Shown: positions 1 through 11,020, numbered from the stretch's first letter. The stretch is 61,527 bases of DNA from Cristatella mucedo (GCA_009760855.2 WPIO01000114.1:1255501-1317027), one strand, 5' to 3'. Numbers and translations are program-made. The notes: generated from the sequence alone by a model not told the origin.

Positions 1-180
1 TTCAGGGTCAGCATGCAAGTGTGGTTAGTGGCAGCATGCACAGTGTCAGCACACATAAGTTGTACATAAGGAAGAATCACAGGGACCTACTAAATGCTGT
101 CCTAAATAGGTGTTTTCAAGTTCTTTTTAACTATGGTCAAGTCAGGGGGTGTTGTGACGCGAGTCGGGAGTGAGTTCCAG
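1..180 (-). repeat. LINE (L2/CR1-like) 3' fragment, cut by window edge
   Basis: Matches the antisense of the 3' part of the LINE family that recurs throughout the window (blocks such as 'CAGGGTCAGCATGCAA' and 'CACTAAATGCTGTCCTAAAT'). The family's (ATT)n tail would lie to the left, outside the window. Confidence 0.8.
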
Positions 181-248
181 TATGTACTGTTCTGTTTCTC
201 AGCTGATCGAATTGCAGAGCGACTACCTGAACTTTACCGGTACTGGTG

Positions 249-365
249 GATTTAACAGCCTATTTTGTATAGCAACAGAAGTGCCTTTCCTGCTATCTCC
301 ACCGCTTGTATCGGCAATAAAGGATCCCCCACCGCAGGATTCGAACCCGAAAGGTTGTGAACCTA
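249..365 (-). repeat. tRNA-derived SINE, diverged copy
   Basis: Read on the minus strand it carries a pol III B box like 'GGTTCGAATCC' followed by the family body (CACCGCTTG on plus, AAGCGGTG on minus) and the 'CTGTTAAATC' end. The A-box half is decayed. It belongs to the family best preserved at 18043-18205. Confidence 0.7.
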
Positions 366-769
366 ATAATTGTGGGCAAACCAAACGTCGCCCATAAATA
401 AGGAGCCCTTTCCGTAAGATTGATTAATCTGGCATCACTCCCATAACGTCTGCCCAAAATATGGGTATGGTTTTCCAATGCGACTTCTCATTCGATGAGC
501 ACATTTGCATTGGCTGTCAAATGGTTCTACTTTTAGCCAGTCAACATCGCCAGAACCAGGGCTTCCTTGATCAGATTACGACAGTCAAGCTAGTTCAGAT
601 GCTTGCAATTTTGTTTCTATATTATTGCAATTTCCTTTTATTATATTAATTTATTTATACTCACTGCCTGTGCCCTTGATCGACTGGAACTGGTGCTAAA
701 CCCAGCAGTTCGCCTGGTCTATCGTCAATGGCGTAGGTGCTACATAAAGAGGCTTCGGTGTGAGCTTCA

Positions 770-771
770 CT

Positions 772-818
<47 letters not shown>
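770..818. repeat. (TC)n microsatellite
   Basis: About 23 TC units. The Ser-Leu and Arg-Glu open frames here are products of this repeat. Confidence 0.95.
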
Positions 819-1094
819 ATGCAGCAAATTGATTTCTCAAGATTCTCATCTGAATTACTGGTCACTTATCTTGCTAGCACCATCCTACTTATCAAGCCTC
901 CATGATCCATCAGTGTGCTCTAACACCACCCGCTCCTCAGCATGTATCCATCTTGAAGTCGCTTGCTAAGTTGAAATCTTTTCGTTATTGGGCGTTCAGA
1001 TTGTATGCACCAAAGGTGTGGAACTAGCTTGTTGCTACAGTCACTATTTTATGACCTTGCATTAAGTCTCAGCTAAAGACTCGACTATTTCCCT

Positions 1095-1172
1095 TTGCAG
1101 CAAATGTAAAGCACCTAGAAAGAGATTGTGTTCTCTGAGGGTACTTTATCAAGTGCATTATTATTATTATTG
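1095..1172 (+). repeat. LINE tail copy
   Basis: 'TTTGCAGCAAATGTAAAG', then the stem-loop segment 'CACCTAGAAAGAGATTG', then 'TATCAAGTGCATTATTATT'. Only the extreme 3' end of the LINE is recognisable. Confidence 0.8.
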
Positions 1173-1349
1173 CTATTGTGTTTGGGTTTCCTTTTGCCCC
1201 AGTGAACTTTTCATTTTTGTTGGTGTGTGCTTTAGGTGATTCTTCTGCATGGGACTGGGCATGTTACTGGCTTGAGGTTCTACCAGCTTCTGGCTTGGTT
1301 CGTCCTTTTGCCAGCTTCAGCATTCTGGCCACAAGAATATAAAAAAGAA

Positions 1350-1427
1350 AATTTAAAGTGCCTAGAAAGGGATTGAGTTTTCTGAGTACACTTTATCAAG
1401 TCTATTGTTATTATTATTAATATTATA
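1350..1427 (+). repeat. LINE tail copy
   Basis: A second tail-only piece: 'AAAGTGCCTAGAAAGGGATT', then a diverged TATCAAGT and (ATT)n. No upstream LINE sequence is visible. Confidence 0.75.
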
Positions 1428-1499
1428 CTTTTTTACTTGCCCATGCTTGTCTAAGTATTATACCGTGCATGTCACTAACCCTATATTAGTGATTAGTCC

Positions 1500-1580
1500 T
1501 GCAGCTATGTGTAAAGGGCCTGATGGAGATTGATTTCCTTTGTGCCACTATAAACACCACCCTTAATTTTTATTAATATT
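1500..1580 (+). repeat. SINE-like tail of a second family
   Basis: 'TGTAAAGGGCCTGATGGAGA' and 'GCCACTATAAA' resemble the pieces at 2185-2275 and 7960-8055, which look like a SINE borrowing a LINE-type 3' end. Weak match. Confidence 0.35.
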
Positions 1581-1585
1581 TTCAG

Positions 1586-1731
1586 AGGCAGGTAAGCTGG
1601 CTCTCAAATCATTGGTCAAGATCCAGGAGGCTGTGGAGCGGAAGAGCCGTGCTGGCTGTGCACCAGCAATCGACGATCCATTGAGCCTTCATTCCAAAGA
1701 TTGTGAGAACAACTCGGGAATTCTGTCAAAG
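1586..1731 (+). CDS. Candidate internal exon of an unrecognised gene
   Basis: An AT-rich polypyrimidine stretch and 'TTTTCAG' precede 146 bases that are open in one frame (48 full codons after two split bases) and end at 'TCAAAG|GTGTGC'. The deduced peptide is mixed hydrophilic, with short motifs such as KLALKSLVKIQEAVERKSR, and has no repeat match elsewhere in the window. I do not recognise a family. A following exon in phase could be 3585-3626, after 'TTCAATTGCAG', which closes with a stop after 13 codons, but that join is only inference. The donor site is weak. It could be the 3' part of a plus-strand gene whose body lies left of the window. Confidence 0.35.
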
Positions 1732-2184
1732 GTGTGCTGCTCAATTAGCTGCCCATTAATTTAGGCAACAGGAGCCTGGCTTGCTAGCCCATCTGTCAGC
1801 TGACTTTTTTTGTGATCTTAGTACATGGCTCGGTCAGTGGTAGTTCTAAGTTGTTGGACTACCCACTTGTCAAAATGATATATGATATATAATATGATGC
1901 TGAAGAATGTATTGATCAGTTTGCAGTGATCTTCATTCTATTTGAGGTAAAAAAAAAATCGCTCTAGAGCTTTTTTATGTATGTTATCGTGTTACCATAG
2001 TGGTGACCGAATAAAGCTGGCGCTAGTCATTTTGCACGTTGTCCTAGAAATTTTGCAATTTAGTTTGGTTTTATATTTGTTCGTTGCAGCTATTTTATTA
2101 TTTGCGAATGGGGTATCTTTCCTTTGGGCCATTTGCTTGGTTAAATTGATAGCCTTTTACCACGGCAGTCGAAATGAATGTATT

Positions 2185-2278
2185 TGATGACTGAGGTCGT
2201 GAGCTCGAGTCCCGTAAATATGTGAAACGCCTGTAAAGAGATTAGGTTATCTTGTGGCGCTATACAAATGAATTTTAT
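2185..2278 (+). repeat. SINE-like element, B-box and LINE-type tail
   Basis: 'GTGAGCTCGAGTCCCG' looks like a degenerate pol III B box. It is followed by 'TGAAACGCCTGTAAAGAGAT' and 'GTGGCGCTATACAAAT', an L2/CR1-type tail. The related copy at 7960-8055 is bounded by a short duplication. Confidence 0.45.
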
Positions 2279-2429
2279 TTTGTATTTTACTTGAAGCCTA
2301 TAAATATGCAAATGAAGACTTACGATGTAGGCCAGGATTTATCATTATCATTCACTGGCTACTGATCCCAACGATCAGAGTTAGCAATGGCAGTCAGTGC
2401 TCTTCTTTCATGAAAAGCTAGATCTGACC

Positions 2430-2885
2430 ATTTACCTGTACCTTGTACGAACCTCAAATCCTTTAGAGACCGTGCCTTTAGTTCGTATGCTCCTAAAGCC
2501 TGGCGCTCACTTCTTACTTTTGTCACGACATCCCCTAGCTTGACCACGTTTAAAAGAAACTAAAAATGCATCAATTTATCACAGCGTTTAGTGGGTCCAT
2601 GTGATTTGTCTTTTGTTTCCTTACGCGTGCTGACAATGTGCATGCTTCGGCTAACTATATTTGCAAACTAACCCTGTGGTGTCACCTCTAACATTGTTAC
2701 ATTGAGTTATGCTTGTTGTCATTAGGCGCTTTACATTTGCTGCAAAGTGATACGCAATAGATATGTTACCACTAACCGTTTGATCGTGCTTTCTTTGCAG
2801 CAAATTTAAAGTGCCTATAAAGAGATGGAGTTTGTTGAGGCACTATAACAATTGTATTATTATTAATAATGTTATTATTACGTTG
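2430..2885 (+). repeat. LINE 3' part (RT C-terminal region to tail), decayed
   Basis: The plus strand encodes a broken version of the 'NLKSF..RAFS..APKAW.SLP' end of the LINE reverse-transcriptase ORF. The 3' UTR and the tail follow ('AAAGTGCCTATAAAGAGATG', then ATT repeats). Confidence 0.8.
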
Positions 2886-4756
2886 AAAAGAAGTGAGGTA
2901 ATATGCAGTTGTTATGTTATGTTCAAGTCACAATAGCCTAGCTGTCGTTGGTTTTACCATCTGTAAGCATGTGATTAGTCGGACAAGTACTACCTTTGAT
3001 GTTTGGTAAATGAATGTATGCATACTTGTCTGTAGAGCTTGAGGTTCTTACTGTCAACCAAAATAACGGCGCTGGTTTCTCTCCCATTCCGTTTTTGGAC
3101 CCAGTTTAGTGGCTCTTGATTGATGAATCATAGCAGCTGTTTTATGTAGTGTTGTATTATGTCGGCTGTCCTTACCCATATTTCTTTACCTTGAATACGC
3201 TAGTTGGCAATGCATATTTGTTAGTCCACGATTATATTCATACATGATCCTTACTGATTGTGATTTTTTTGTGTCGTGTGCCAAGACCCTTGCAACTTTG
3301 TGATAAGGAATTCAACAGTAGACGTGCCCATATTGGTTGTTTAGGTGCATCCTTTGGTTATGAACACTTGTCTTTTATGTTAAGTGCACTATTTTGGATT
3401 ATGCCACACATTCTAGCAACATGCAAACATATTTAGCCCAAACACTTAGCACAGTTGCTGAAGCTCATCTTATTGATGCGAAGGCTCATTGTTGGTCTGG
3501 CAGCATGCAACCCTGCTTGGGTTGTCATTTAGTTTGGAGTGTAAGTGGCTGCCACGTGAGCCATACTGCATGCTTCAATTGCAGGATCTTGCTGTGACTC
3601 ATCCAATCAAGAATCATGTCCGATGAGGAGCAACCGAATGGCTCTTAAGGTAGGCCACATTTTCATACTCAATTTGTTGAAGAACTATGGCATTGTTGTG
3701 TGCTACTTGGTTATTTTCTACTTTCAAATTTGACTCATTTGTTGCATTGCCACTACACTATTTATTAGTTTCTGGGTTTGAGTTGTTTGTATTTGGTATC
3801 CGGCTCGAAACTCATTAAAAGACATGTTTACAATGTGCATCGCTTCTCTTCTGCTGTCTGCCTGTTCGTCTACTTTCGCCAGATTGGAGAGTTGTCTCGT
3901 TTAGTGGTGCTTGCATTTACCATCTGAGTGATATATTATAATCACTTTCGCTTGGTCTCAACGGCTTTTTATTGTTGCTTATTTTTATGTATCTACACCT
4001 GAAATAATGCAAACTGGGAATACTAATATAACTAATAATAGCTATTAGTTAGGTTGAAGTCTTTTGGTAATGGGTCCAAAGCCTCTGCAGTTTGTATGCA
4101 CAGTCAGTAGTTAAAAGCTATCATCTAGAACCACTAGGAGCATAGCTTAATTAAGAGGGTAGTTAAAGTGCTAAGTATTTTAGAAGTATTTTCCAAATTC
4201 TGGAATACTTGCCTTTGAAAGTTGCCCTGTTTTTTAGCTATAGATACCTCATAGAAGCTTGGCGTTTCGCATCAGGATGCTTCAATGTGTGCTCCTCCTG
4301 CTACCGGCTGGTTGTGTTAGGCTAGGAAATCGCCCTAGCCGTCGTGTGTGTGTTGCTTGTAGGTACTCATTGCTAACTGATGTGTTTGGGGGAGAAAGGC
4401 TTGGTCTAAAGCTTGCTCATGCGGATAAGTAGTTTTAGCTGATGATTTCACTTGTTATTTGGCTTCTGCCAAACTGGGCTGACTCAACTTGTGTTTTCTG
4501 TCTGTCAATCTCGCCCATTCTCGAAAATGGTTGTAGGGCTATTTATCTCGTTCAAGTCGTTCTATGCTGATGGTAGGGTATGGCTTTCCTTGCTTCAGTT
4601 TCACTTGGCAACCATCTTAACTACCCCAGAGTTATCAGCAGCAAAGCTGCTGTTTCAGATGGCACTGTAGCCTGTATGCACTCTAATGCTGTTACTATTA
4701 ATCTAACCTGATTGTGGATGAGCTTCCTCCTATGCATCAATATTGTGCTGGGTGAT
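2886..4756. other. No supported gene
   Basis: AT-rich, with short open frames only. I see no domain, no clear exon pair and no recognisable repeat except the possible terminal exon near 3585-3626. Confidence 0.5.
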
Positions 4757-4797
4757 AATAATAATACTTGATAAAGCTCCCTCAGAGAACGTATATG
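4757..4797 (-). repeat. LINE tail copy, minimal
   Basis: 'AATAATAATACTTGATAAAG' and 'CTCCCTCAGAGAACG' are the antisense of the last 40 bases of the LINE. Confidence 0.7.
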
Positions 4798-4840
4798 GTC
4801 TGCTCGCGATCCGTACACAAACGTGTCTTTCTGGTCTTAC

Positions 4841-5025
4841 TCCAGGTTGCTGTGGCACTCGCAGAATCGCAACAGCAAAGGCTTTTTATCATCATAAGTG
4901 AAGGCAGCAACACTTTGTGAGTTCGGGCACCGTTTATTGAGGCAAAGCTCATTCACTGCTCGGTTTTTGCCGGCTACACTTGGATTTGCTGAGTCGCCTG
5001 ATAGCTGTCCGCTGACACCGTCCAT
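4841..5025 (-). CDS. Candidate first coding exon of an unrecognised gene
   Basis: On the minus strand an ATG at 5025 opens 61 codons that end at a good donor (CTGGA|GTAAGA). The peptide has evenly spaced Cys/His residues (motifs NELCLNKRCPNSQSV and LLLRFCECHSN), suggesting a small zinc-binding fold, but I recognise no family. The same stretch read on the plus strand follows a possible acceptor (TTACTCCAG) and is open for 24 codons, so strand is not certain. No partner exon was found to the left. Confidence 0.3.
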
Positions 5026-5103
5026 GATTGTGACACAGCAACCACCACCTTCAGACTAGCTGCGATGTCCGACGATCAAACTTCAAGTGCTGCCTGTCTT
5101 AGC

Positions 5104-5215
5104 AAAGTCAGAGTGATGTTTTCAGCTGCTGTTCTCTCAACTAAACGACAGGCGAAGTCAAAGTGATGTTTTAAGCTGCTACTCTGTCGACTAAACGACA
5201 AGCTGTTTGGTCATC
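5104..5215. repeat. Tandem duplication of about 55 bp
   Basis: Two neighbouring units share 'AAGTCA.AGTGATGTTTT' and 'TC.ACTAAACGACA', with several substitutions between them. Confidence 0.75.
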
Positions 5216-5436
5216 TGCTGACAACTGGGCCAGTGTGCATGTCCAATGGACACCTCCCCCAGCCTTGGTGCTGCACCTTGTTCCACTTTCCGTGGGATGC
5301 TTACCCAATTTGATGCGTGCCCGCTGTGCCTTTGGAAAACGACTGCAGTCATTCTCTGGCTTGCTTTACTTTTGTATTCCATCTCATGACAGTCGGTAGT
5401 CTTTTTCTACATTAATTTACTGTGCTTAGATGTCAA

Positions 5437-5474
5437 ACTCGACCTCATTTCGCGAGCGCGAAATGAGGTCGAGT
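5437..5474. repeat. Perfect 18-bp-arm palindrome inside direct repeats
   Basis: The arm ACTCGACCTCATTTCGCG is followed by AG and its exact reverse complement. The palindrome is flanked by diverged direct repeats containing 'TTCTACATTAA..TACTGTGCT.AGATGT' at 5406-5433 and 5488-5515. Confidence 0.95.
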
Positions 5475-6042
5475 CTGAAATCGTATTTTCTACATTAACG
5501 TACTGTGCTGAGATGTGGTGTCGATGGTGGGTCGCGAAGCGAGCGAGCGCACGAGCTCAGAGCTTGTGTATCCACTAGTCTGCCTTGCGGTAGCCACATA
5601 TCTAGCTGTATTTAGACCCCGTACGGTTGTGTGACCTCTAGGTTAGGGTGTGCGTGGGCCAGCGAAAATGCCACCGACTTCTGTCAAATGGCAGCTTGCT
5701 TCCCTATCCTATGCTAGAGCCATAGGAAGTGAGTGAGCCGACCTGGGGCTTGTTGACCCGTTGGGCGTTCTTCTTAGCGACCAGTGAAAGTAGTGGCCTT
5801 CAGTCGTGCTGCTGGTGTCCGCTTGTGTCCTGGTTAAGCAGAAGGAGTAGCTCGCATTCTCAGGTTATGAAATAATTATAGTAAAGCATCCCATAAGAAT
5901 CAAGCCTCTTTCTAGGCACTTAACATACACTAAAAATCATGCTTAAACTCATTTGGTAAGTCACCACGAGCACAACTTCAGAATGCAGCACCACTTACTT
6001 GAACCTAGCCAAGGCTTTAAGGAAGTGGTTGGATTGATTGTA

Positions 6043-6965
6043 GTAATAAAAATACACTTCATAAAGTTCCTTCAGAGAACCCAATCTCTTTCTAGTTACT
6101 TTACATTTGCTGCAAAGGAAACGCGATCAAATGGTGAGTGATGTCATGCTTGATATACAACTTGAATAACGTGGTTATGGGTGACATGCACAGGGTCAGC
6201 GTGCAAGTGTGGTTATTGGCATCATGCAACAGTGTCAACACCCGTAAGCACATAAAAAGGACGAATCGCTGGGACCCACTAAATGCTGTCGTAAATAGGT
6301 GCGTTTTAATCTCTTTTTAAATTCAAATTCAGGGGATGTCGTGAGGATAGTCGGAAGTGAGTTCTAGGCTTTGGGAGCATACAACCTAAGGGCACGGTCT
6401 CCAAAGGATTTGAGGTTTGTACGAGGTATAGTTTAACAGTTAGTTTCCGAATAGCCTTTGGTACAATGCTTGGCCTGGTGGGAGAGTATATCTAATAGGT
6501 AGGCTTAAGCCAAAGAATGAAGGGACCTAAAAGTGATAGACAAAAACTTTGATCCGTTGCTTGACTGGTAGCCAGTGCAGGTCGGCGAGAAGTGGTGTGA
6601 TGTGGCAACTGATCACAACAGACAAAACTAGCTGCGGAGTTTTGCACCAGCTGTAATCTCACGATTGCACATGACGGTAGGCCAGCAAGCAGTAAGTTAC
6701 AGAAATCAGGACGGGATGTAGCAAATGCATTCACCAACTTAGATGTGGTATCCCTATCTAGACATGCCCGAATGTAGCAACGTTATGTAACATAAAGTAG
6801 GCAGACTTGATTGTGGAGCTGATGTGGCCGTCTAACGAAAAGATACTTTTGGAACATAACCTAGATTTCGTGCAGATTCAACAAGAGATGTGCTGGCAGA
6901 GCCGATTTTGAGTGCTAGACTTTCCAATTTCTGGATCAAACTCGGTTTGCCCATAACTAGTACAT
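6043..6965 (-). repeat. LINE copy, 5'-truncated, decayed RT end
   Basis: Begins with AT-repeat and the antisense tail. It continues through the 3' UTR into a broken RT C-terminal frame (6492-6737; residues such as FCNLLLAGLPSCAI and RLQLVQNSAA). It ends near the 'CCATAACTAG' block that also closes the copy at 40110-41061. Confidence 0.85.
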
Positions 6966-7017
6966 TAGTTGTATCATCATTCAATATGCCTTTTGAATGG
7001 CATTAAATCAATTTCTA

Positions 7018-7690
7018 GGCTCAGTGAGCATAGTAACTGAAGGTTAAGTCTCCATGGGATTTTGAGTTAAGACTTAAGGCACAACCAAACGACCGAAGTC
7101 GAGAGAGTTGCTGTGAAGTCAGTTTGCTGCTTGATGGGAGCCAGTACAGTTTGGTGACTAAGTGGTATAATGTGTTAATTGAGAAGTCCGCGACCGACAA
7201 GCCTAGCTGCTGACTTTTGGACCAACTGAATGCTTTATTGTACACGCTGCAAGATAAGGGAGTAATGAGGTGCAGAATGTAAGACAGGGTTGTCGAAAAT
7301 TCTTGATCAACTTTGATGTAATAATGGAATGTATCTCTGTAACTCCACAAAGCCATAAAGACTATGTGGGTGTCACGCAGGAGAGTTGTGTATAACATAC
7401 TCACAGCCTAAGCGGCTTTAGGTACGCATTTGGTAGCCAACAGACTTCATTTCGTTTAAAAAAAGAGAAGCATAGCAGAGTCAGGAGAGCAGTTGAGGTA
7501 GTAACTAGCATGCAAGCAGCAGCTCAGGACCGCTGAAAAGGATGAGCCATAGTCGGCAGTAGGAGAGTAGTTGTCGATGCGTAAGAATTTTGGAAGCGAG
7601 TTCTATAGTCTAGGATCTGCAGAGCTAAAGCTTCTATCGCCAACGGTCTTTAAGCAGAGGAATAGAAGTCGTATCCCTGTCTAAGCAAGC
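7018..7690 (-). repeat. Second LINE lineage, decayed RT ends
   Basis: A minus-strand frame at 7021-7404 keeps the general layout of a LINE RT C-terminus (SQQLGLSVADFS, TKLYWLP) but differs strongly from the main family. The stretch 7560-7690 shares 'TCGCCAACG', 'TTTAAGCAGAGGA' and neighbouring words with 46930-47290, so part belongs to a separate LINE lineage. Confidence 0.6.
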
Positions 7691-7884
7691 CTGACTTTGT
7701 TCCAAGTTACTCAGCTAAATGTCACCGGACTTTAGTACGGAACTGATGCCATTCACTAAAGAAAGGTCCACTTTGAAATAGTGCATCTTGATTTCGAGAT
7801 ATCCCGGCCGTCTATTTTGTGGGTTGGGTTTTTCACTTTGAGTAGCACTGGGTTCGCCCATAGTATGTCGTAGCGTTGCTATGC

Positions 7885-8108
7885 TTGCTATCATTGAGGA
7901 TGCTACCACTGACCATTCGATCATGCTTCCTTTGCAGTCAATGTAAAGTGCCTAGAAATCGACGAAGGTCTGGCCGAGGGCTAGAGCCCCGTGGCATATG
8001 TGAAGGGTCTGCCTGCGTAGATATTAATTCCTCTTGGGCGCTATGCAAATTAATTGTAGAAAGAGATTGGGTTTTCGGAAGGCGCTATAAAAAAAAAACA
8101 TTATTAAG
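7885..8108 (+). repeat. LINE tail split by a SINE-like insert
   Basis: The tail 'TTTGCAGTCAATGTAAAG' and 'TGCCTAGAAA' breaks at about 7958 and resumes at about 8058 with 'TAGAAAGAGATTGGG' and a short poly-A/ATT end. The word TAGAAA is present on both sides of the insert, as expected for a target-site duplication. Confidence 0.65.
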
Positions 8109-8249
8109 TTGGTTTTGCAAGTCATTCAAAGTGTCAAAGTTTGTTTCCATCCATTGTGAGTATTAGCAGTATACGAAGCAAGTGAATTAAGAGCGAATGA
8201 CCTGCTGGAAGGCTCTGAGTGATCAAGGCTTGTATCATTGTAATTAAGT

Positions 8250-8594
8250 AATAATAATAATTCACTTGATAAAGCGCCCTCAGAGAACTTAATCTCTCTC
8301 TAGGCGCTTTACATTTGCTGTAAAGTGAAATGCAATTGAATGGTAAGTAAAATCATGCTTGAAAAACAAACAAAATGAATAATATGGTTAGGGGTGACAT
8401 GCACAGGGTCAGCATGCAAATGTGGTTAGTGGCAGCATGCACAGTGTCAGCACCCATAAGCACATCAAGGACGAATCACAGGGACCCACTAAATGCTGTC
8501 CTAAATAGGTGTTTTTAGGTTCCTTTTAAATGTGGTCAGGTCAGGGGATGTTCTGAAGCAGATCGGGAGGGAGTTCCAGGCTTTGGGAGCATAG
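8250..8594 (-). repeat. LINE copy, 3' UTR only
   Basis: ATT-type tail on the left, then antisense 3' UTR up to 'CAGGCTTTGGGAGCATAG', where the match stops abruptly by 5' truncation. Confidence 0.85.
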
Positions 8595-8765
8595 TAAAGC
8601 TGAGCCTACCTGCAAACTGTCCACAATAGTTACCCCGTGCTTGCATAGCCCCTGGGCCTGGAGGTCAAGCACATGGACTTTGCATAGTTTGTGTTTTCAT
8701 ATGACAGAAGGTCAAGTATAGCGAGCCCCATCGCGGGGTTAAATTAGGCTCGGCTTCCAACGCTA

Positions 8766-8851
8766 TAATAATAATAATAATTCACTTGATAAAGCGCCCT
8801 CAGAGAACTCAATCTCTCTCTAGGCGCTTTACATTTGCTGTAAAGTGAAAT
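8766..8851 (-). repeat. 86-bp tail-only LINE copy with target-site duplication
   Basis: Consists only of the AT-trinucleotide tail and the stem-loop segment. It is flanked by perfect 8-bp direct repeats CAACGCTA (8758-8765 and 8852-8859). Confidence 0.85.
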
Positions 8852-9120
8852 CAACGCTACAGGCCGGGAAACCAGCTATCCTTTTAATTTCGTTTTGCAT
8901 TGCATAGCCCTAGTGAATTAATGTGTCAAGTGGACTTCCCGAACAAATAGTTACGTGACTCAATAGTTAAGAGACTACGTAAAGTACCGTAGTAAAATGT
9001 AAGGCAAATATGAGGAGTACTGGCAGCAAATCTTCTGCACTCGGCTTCAGCATGTTTGCATGATTAGCATGCGATTTCAAGTGTCAGGTACCGTACGTTT
9101 AAGGTGATAAGCACAAACAT

Positions 9121-9147
9121 AGTCGCCCAGGTTTAACCTGGGCGACT
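9121..9147. repeat. Perfect 13-bp-arm palindrome
   Basis: AGTCGCCCAGGTT, one T, then the exact reverse complement. No neighbouring gene explains it. Confidence 0.95.
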
Positions 9148-9461
9148 AGGTTTGTCTAATCACTTGCCGGCGGTCGGTATTGCTTTAATATTTGCTAGTT
9201 AAGTCGGCAATACGTTGTACTTGATTCACATTAAATGAGGATTTCGGTGTCAAACTCACCAGTGGAATCACTGCAAATAATTTCCTGTGGAGATCATTTT
9301 GAGATAAGAAAAGTACGCCTTGATACGATTAGAGGGGAGGGCTGTAAAAGTTGTGAAAAACAAAGAGTCCTTTTGCTTTGTTTCAGTCGGGTTTCAGCTT
9401 GCCATGATTGTGTACAGTATTAAAAAATAAATCATATCCCGACGAACGTACAGTTTATAAT

Positions 9462-9562
9462 GTAACAGTTTGTCTATTCTAGTAAAAAAAAAAAAAGTTG
9501 CCTATTAGAGTAAAAAACAGTTTGTCTACTCGAGTAAAAAGCAGTATGTTTATTCGAGGAAA
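9462..9562. repeat. Short tandem repeat, about four 25-30-bp units
   Basis: Units of the form 'AACAGTTTGTCTA.TC.AGTAAAAA' follow one another with small changes. The surrounding 8.86-10.2 kb holds no gene I can support. Confidence 0.75.
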
Positions 9563-10204
9563 ACTAACGATTACAAATATCGAAGGTCCTATCGCGACCT
9601 ACCTTGTCTCTAACAACGCAATCCTATACTGCTGTAGATGGGTTGTACTCTTGTGCTTTAGATACATTGTATGCAATTAACTACGAACATACAACAGGTA
9701 GTTACTGCCATCAAAAGTCATGGCGAGTATCTTTACAGACCACGTTGCAGATGTGCGCAGCAGAGCTTAGTATGCAGACAGAAGAAGCGCTTTCATTTCC
9801 TTCTTAAAATACTGAACAGCTGGTGCAACGCTTGCTCGGGAATACAAGTTTTCCGTCTTCGTGACGCCTGCAATCAAAGAGCTTGCCGAGGAATGCCGAC
9901 AAGTGTGAACCGAATCTATGCTAAATTCTGAACGACCGGCACTTGATCAAGATTCCAATATGACTAGAAATAATTGCTTGTCTTGGATAAGTTAGCCTTA
10001 TCTGTCAGCATCTGTTGGGTTAATTGCATCTTTTGATGAATTGCCTATTTCTTGAAATCATTTTTGTGGTCTTCCCAAGTTCGAGAAACCGTGTGCTCTC
10101 GAATATCTCCAACTCCTGAAAATTTTGGAACTAAAAGTTGGCACATTAACTGTAGTTACTATAATTGCCTGTGCACCCCTTTAGGCATTCAAGATACATG
10201 CACA

Positions 10205-10285
10205 TGCTTCCTTTAGAGCATATGTCAAGTGCCTACAAAGAGATTAAGTTCATTGAGGATGCTATACAGTATATCGTTATTATTA
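10205..10285 (+). repeat. LINE tail copy
   Basis: 'AAGTGCCTACAAAGAGATTA' and 'GAGGATGCTATACAG', then TTATTATTA; diverged. Confidence 0.6.
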
Positions 10286-10860
10286 TATACCGTAAATTAC
10301 AAGTAAAGAATCTTAAGCATACACCATTGCCCTCTGGGAAACTGCATGCACGCCGTAATTGAAAGTTATAGCAGCGTTGGCCTCTATTAAGCTTCCGCAG
10401 GCCTGACGCGTCCAACACGTCAGGAGATATTGTGTTACCCAACCGCAGATGTTTAAAATTTCGAAGATTAAAATGCCATATCGAAATTATTATGACCGCT
10501 ACCATTAGTTTAAAACTAGATAGTCTTCTTCAAATTATCCTAGAGATTCGCATAGAGCATTTAAAAAAATTATAACTGTTCAATTGGCCGTGGAATGCTT
10601 GGAAAAGCGTGGCATATATGATTTGAGTTGAAGGTATATTTGCAAGCCCTCCTGCACAAAAGTTGTAATGTGAAAATGTGTCGCATTCTTTAAAGAGCGG
10701 AGATTCGCTTAACGGTACAGCCGATAAGTAGTCAATTGAACTCTGTTTCATCCGTGCAATGGTAAGAAAGGTAGCAGTAGCAGCAAACTTGATCCATTCA
10801 TTGGCAGTTGGCTATCAGCCTGACTGGCGGCCGAGTCACCGGTCACAAGTACTAAGTACT

Positions 10861-11020
10861 AGCTGATTTAGCAGCCTCTTTTTGTACAGTGGCAGAAGAG
10901 CCGTAAAGGTAATCGCCACCGCTTGCAGCAGCAATAAATGATCACCTACTGCAGGATTCGAACCCACAACCTCGGACTTAGGTAGTGGAGAGCAACCGCC
11001 TTACCTACAGTGCCATCACA
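10861..11020 (-). repeat. tRNA-derived SINE
   Basis: Reads on the minus strand from an A-box-like 'TGGCACTGTAGGTAAGGCGG' through a B box 'GGTTCGAATCC' to the family end 'CTAAATCAGCT'. Nearly full length. Confidence 0.8.
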
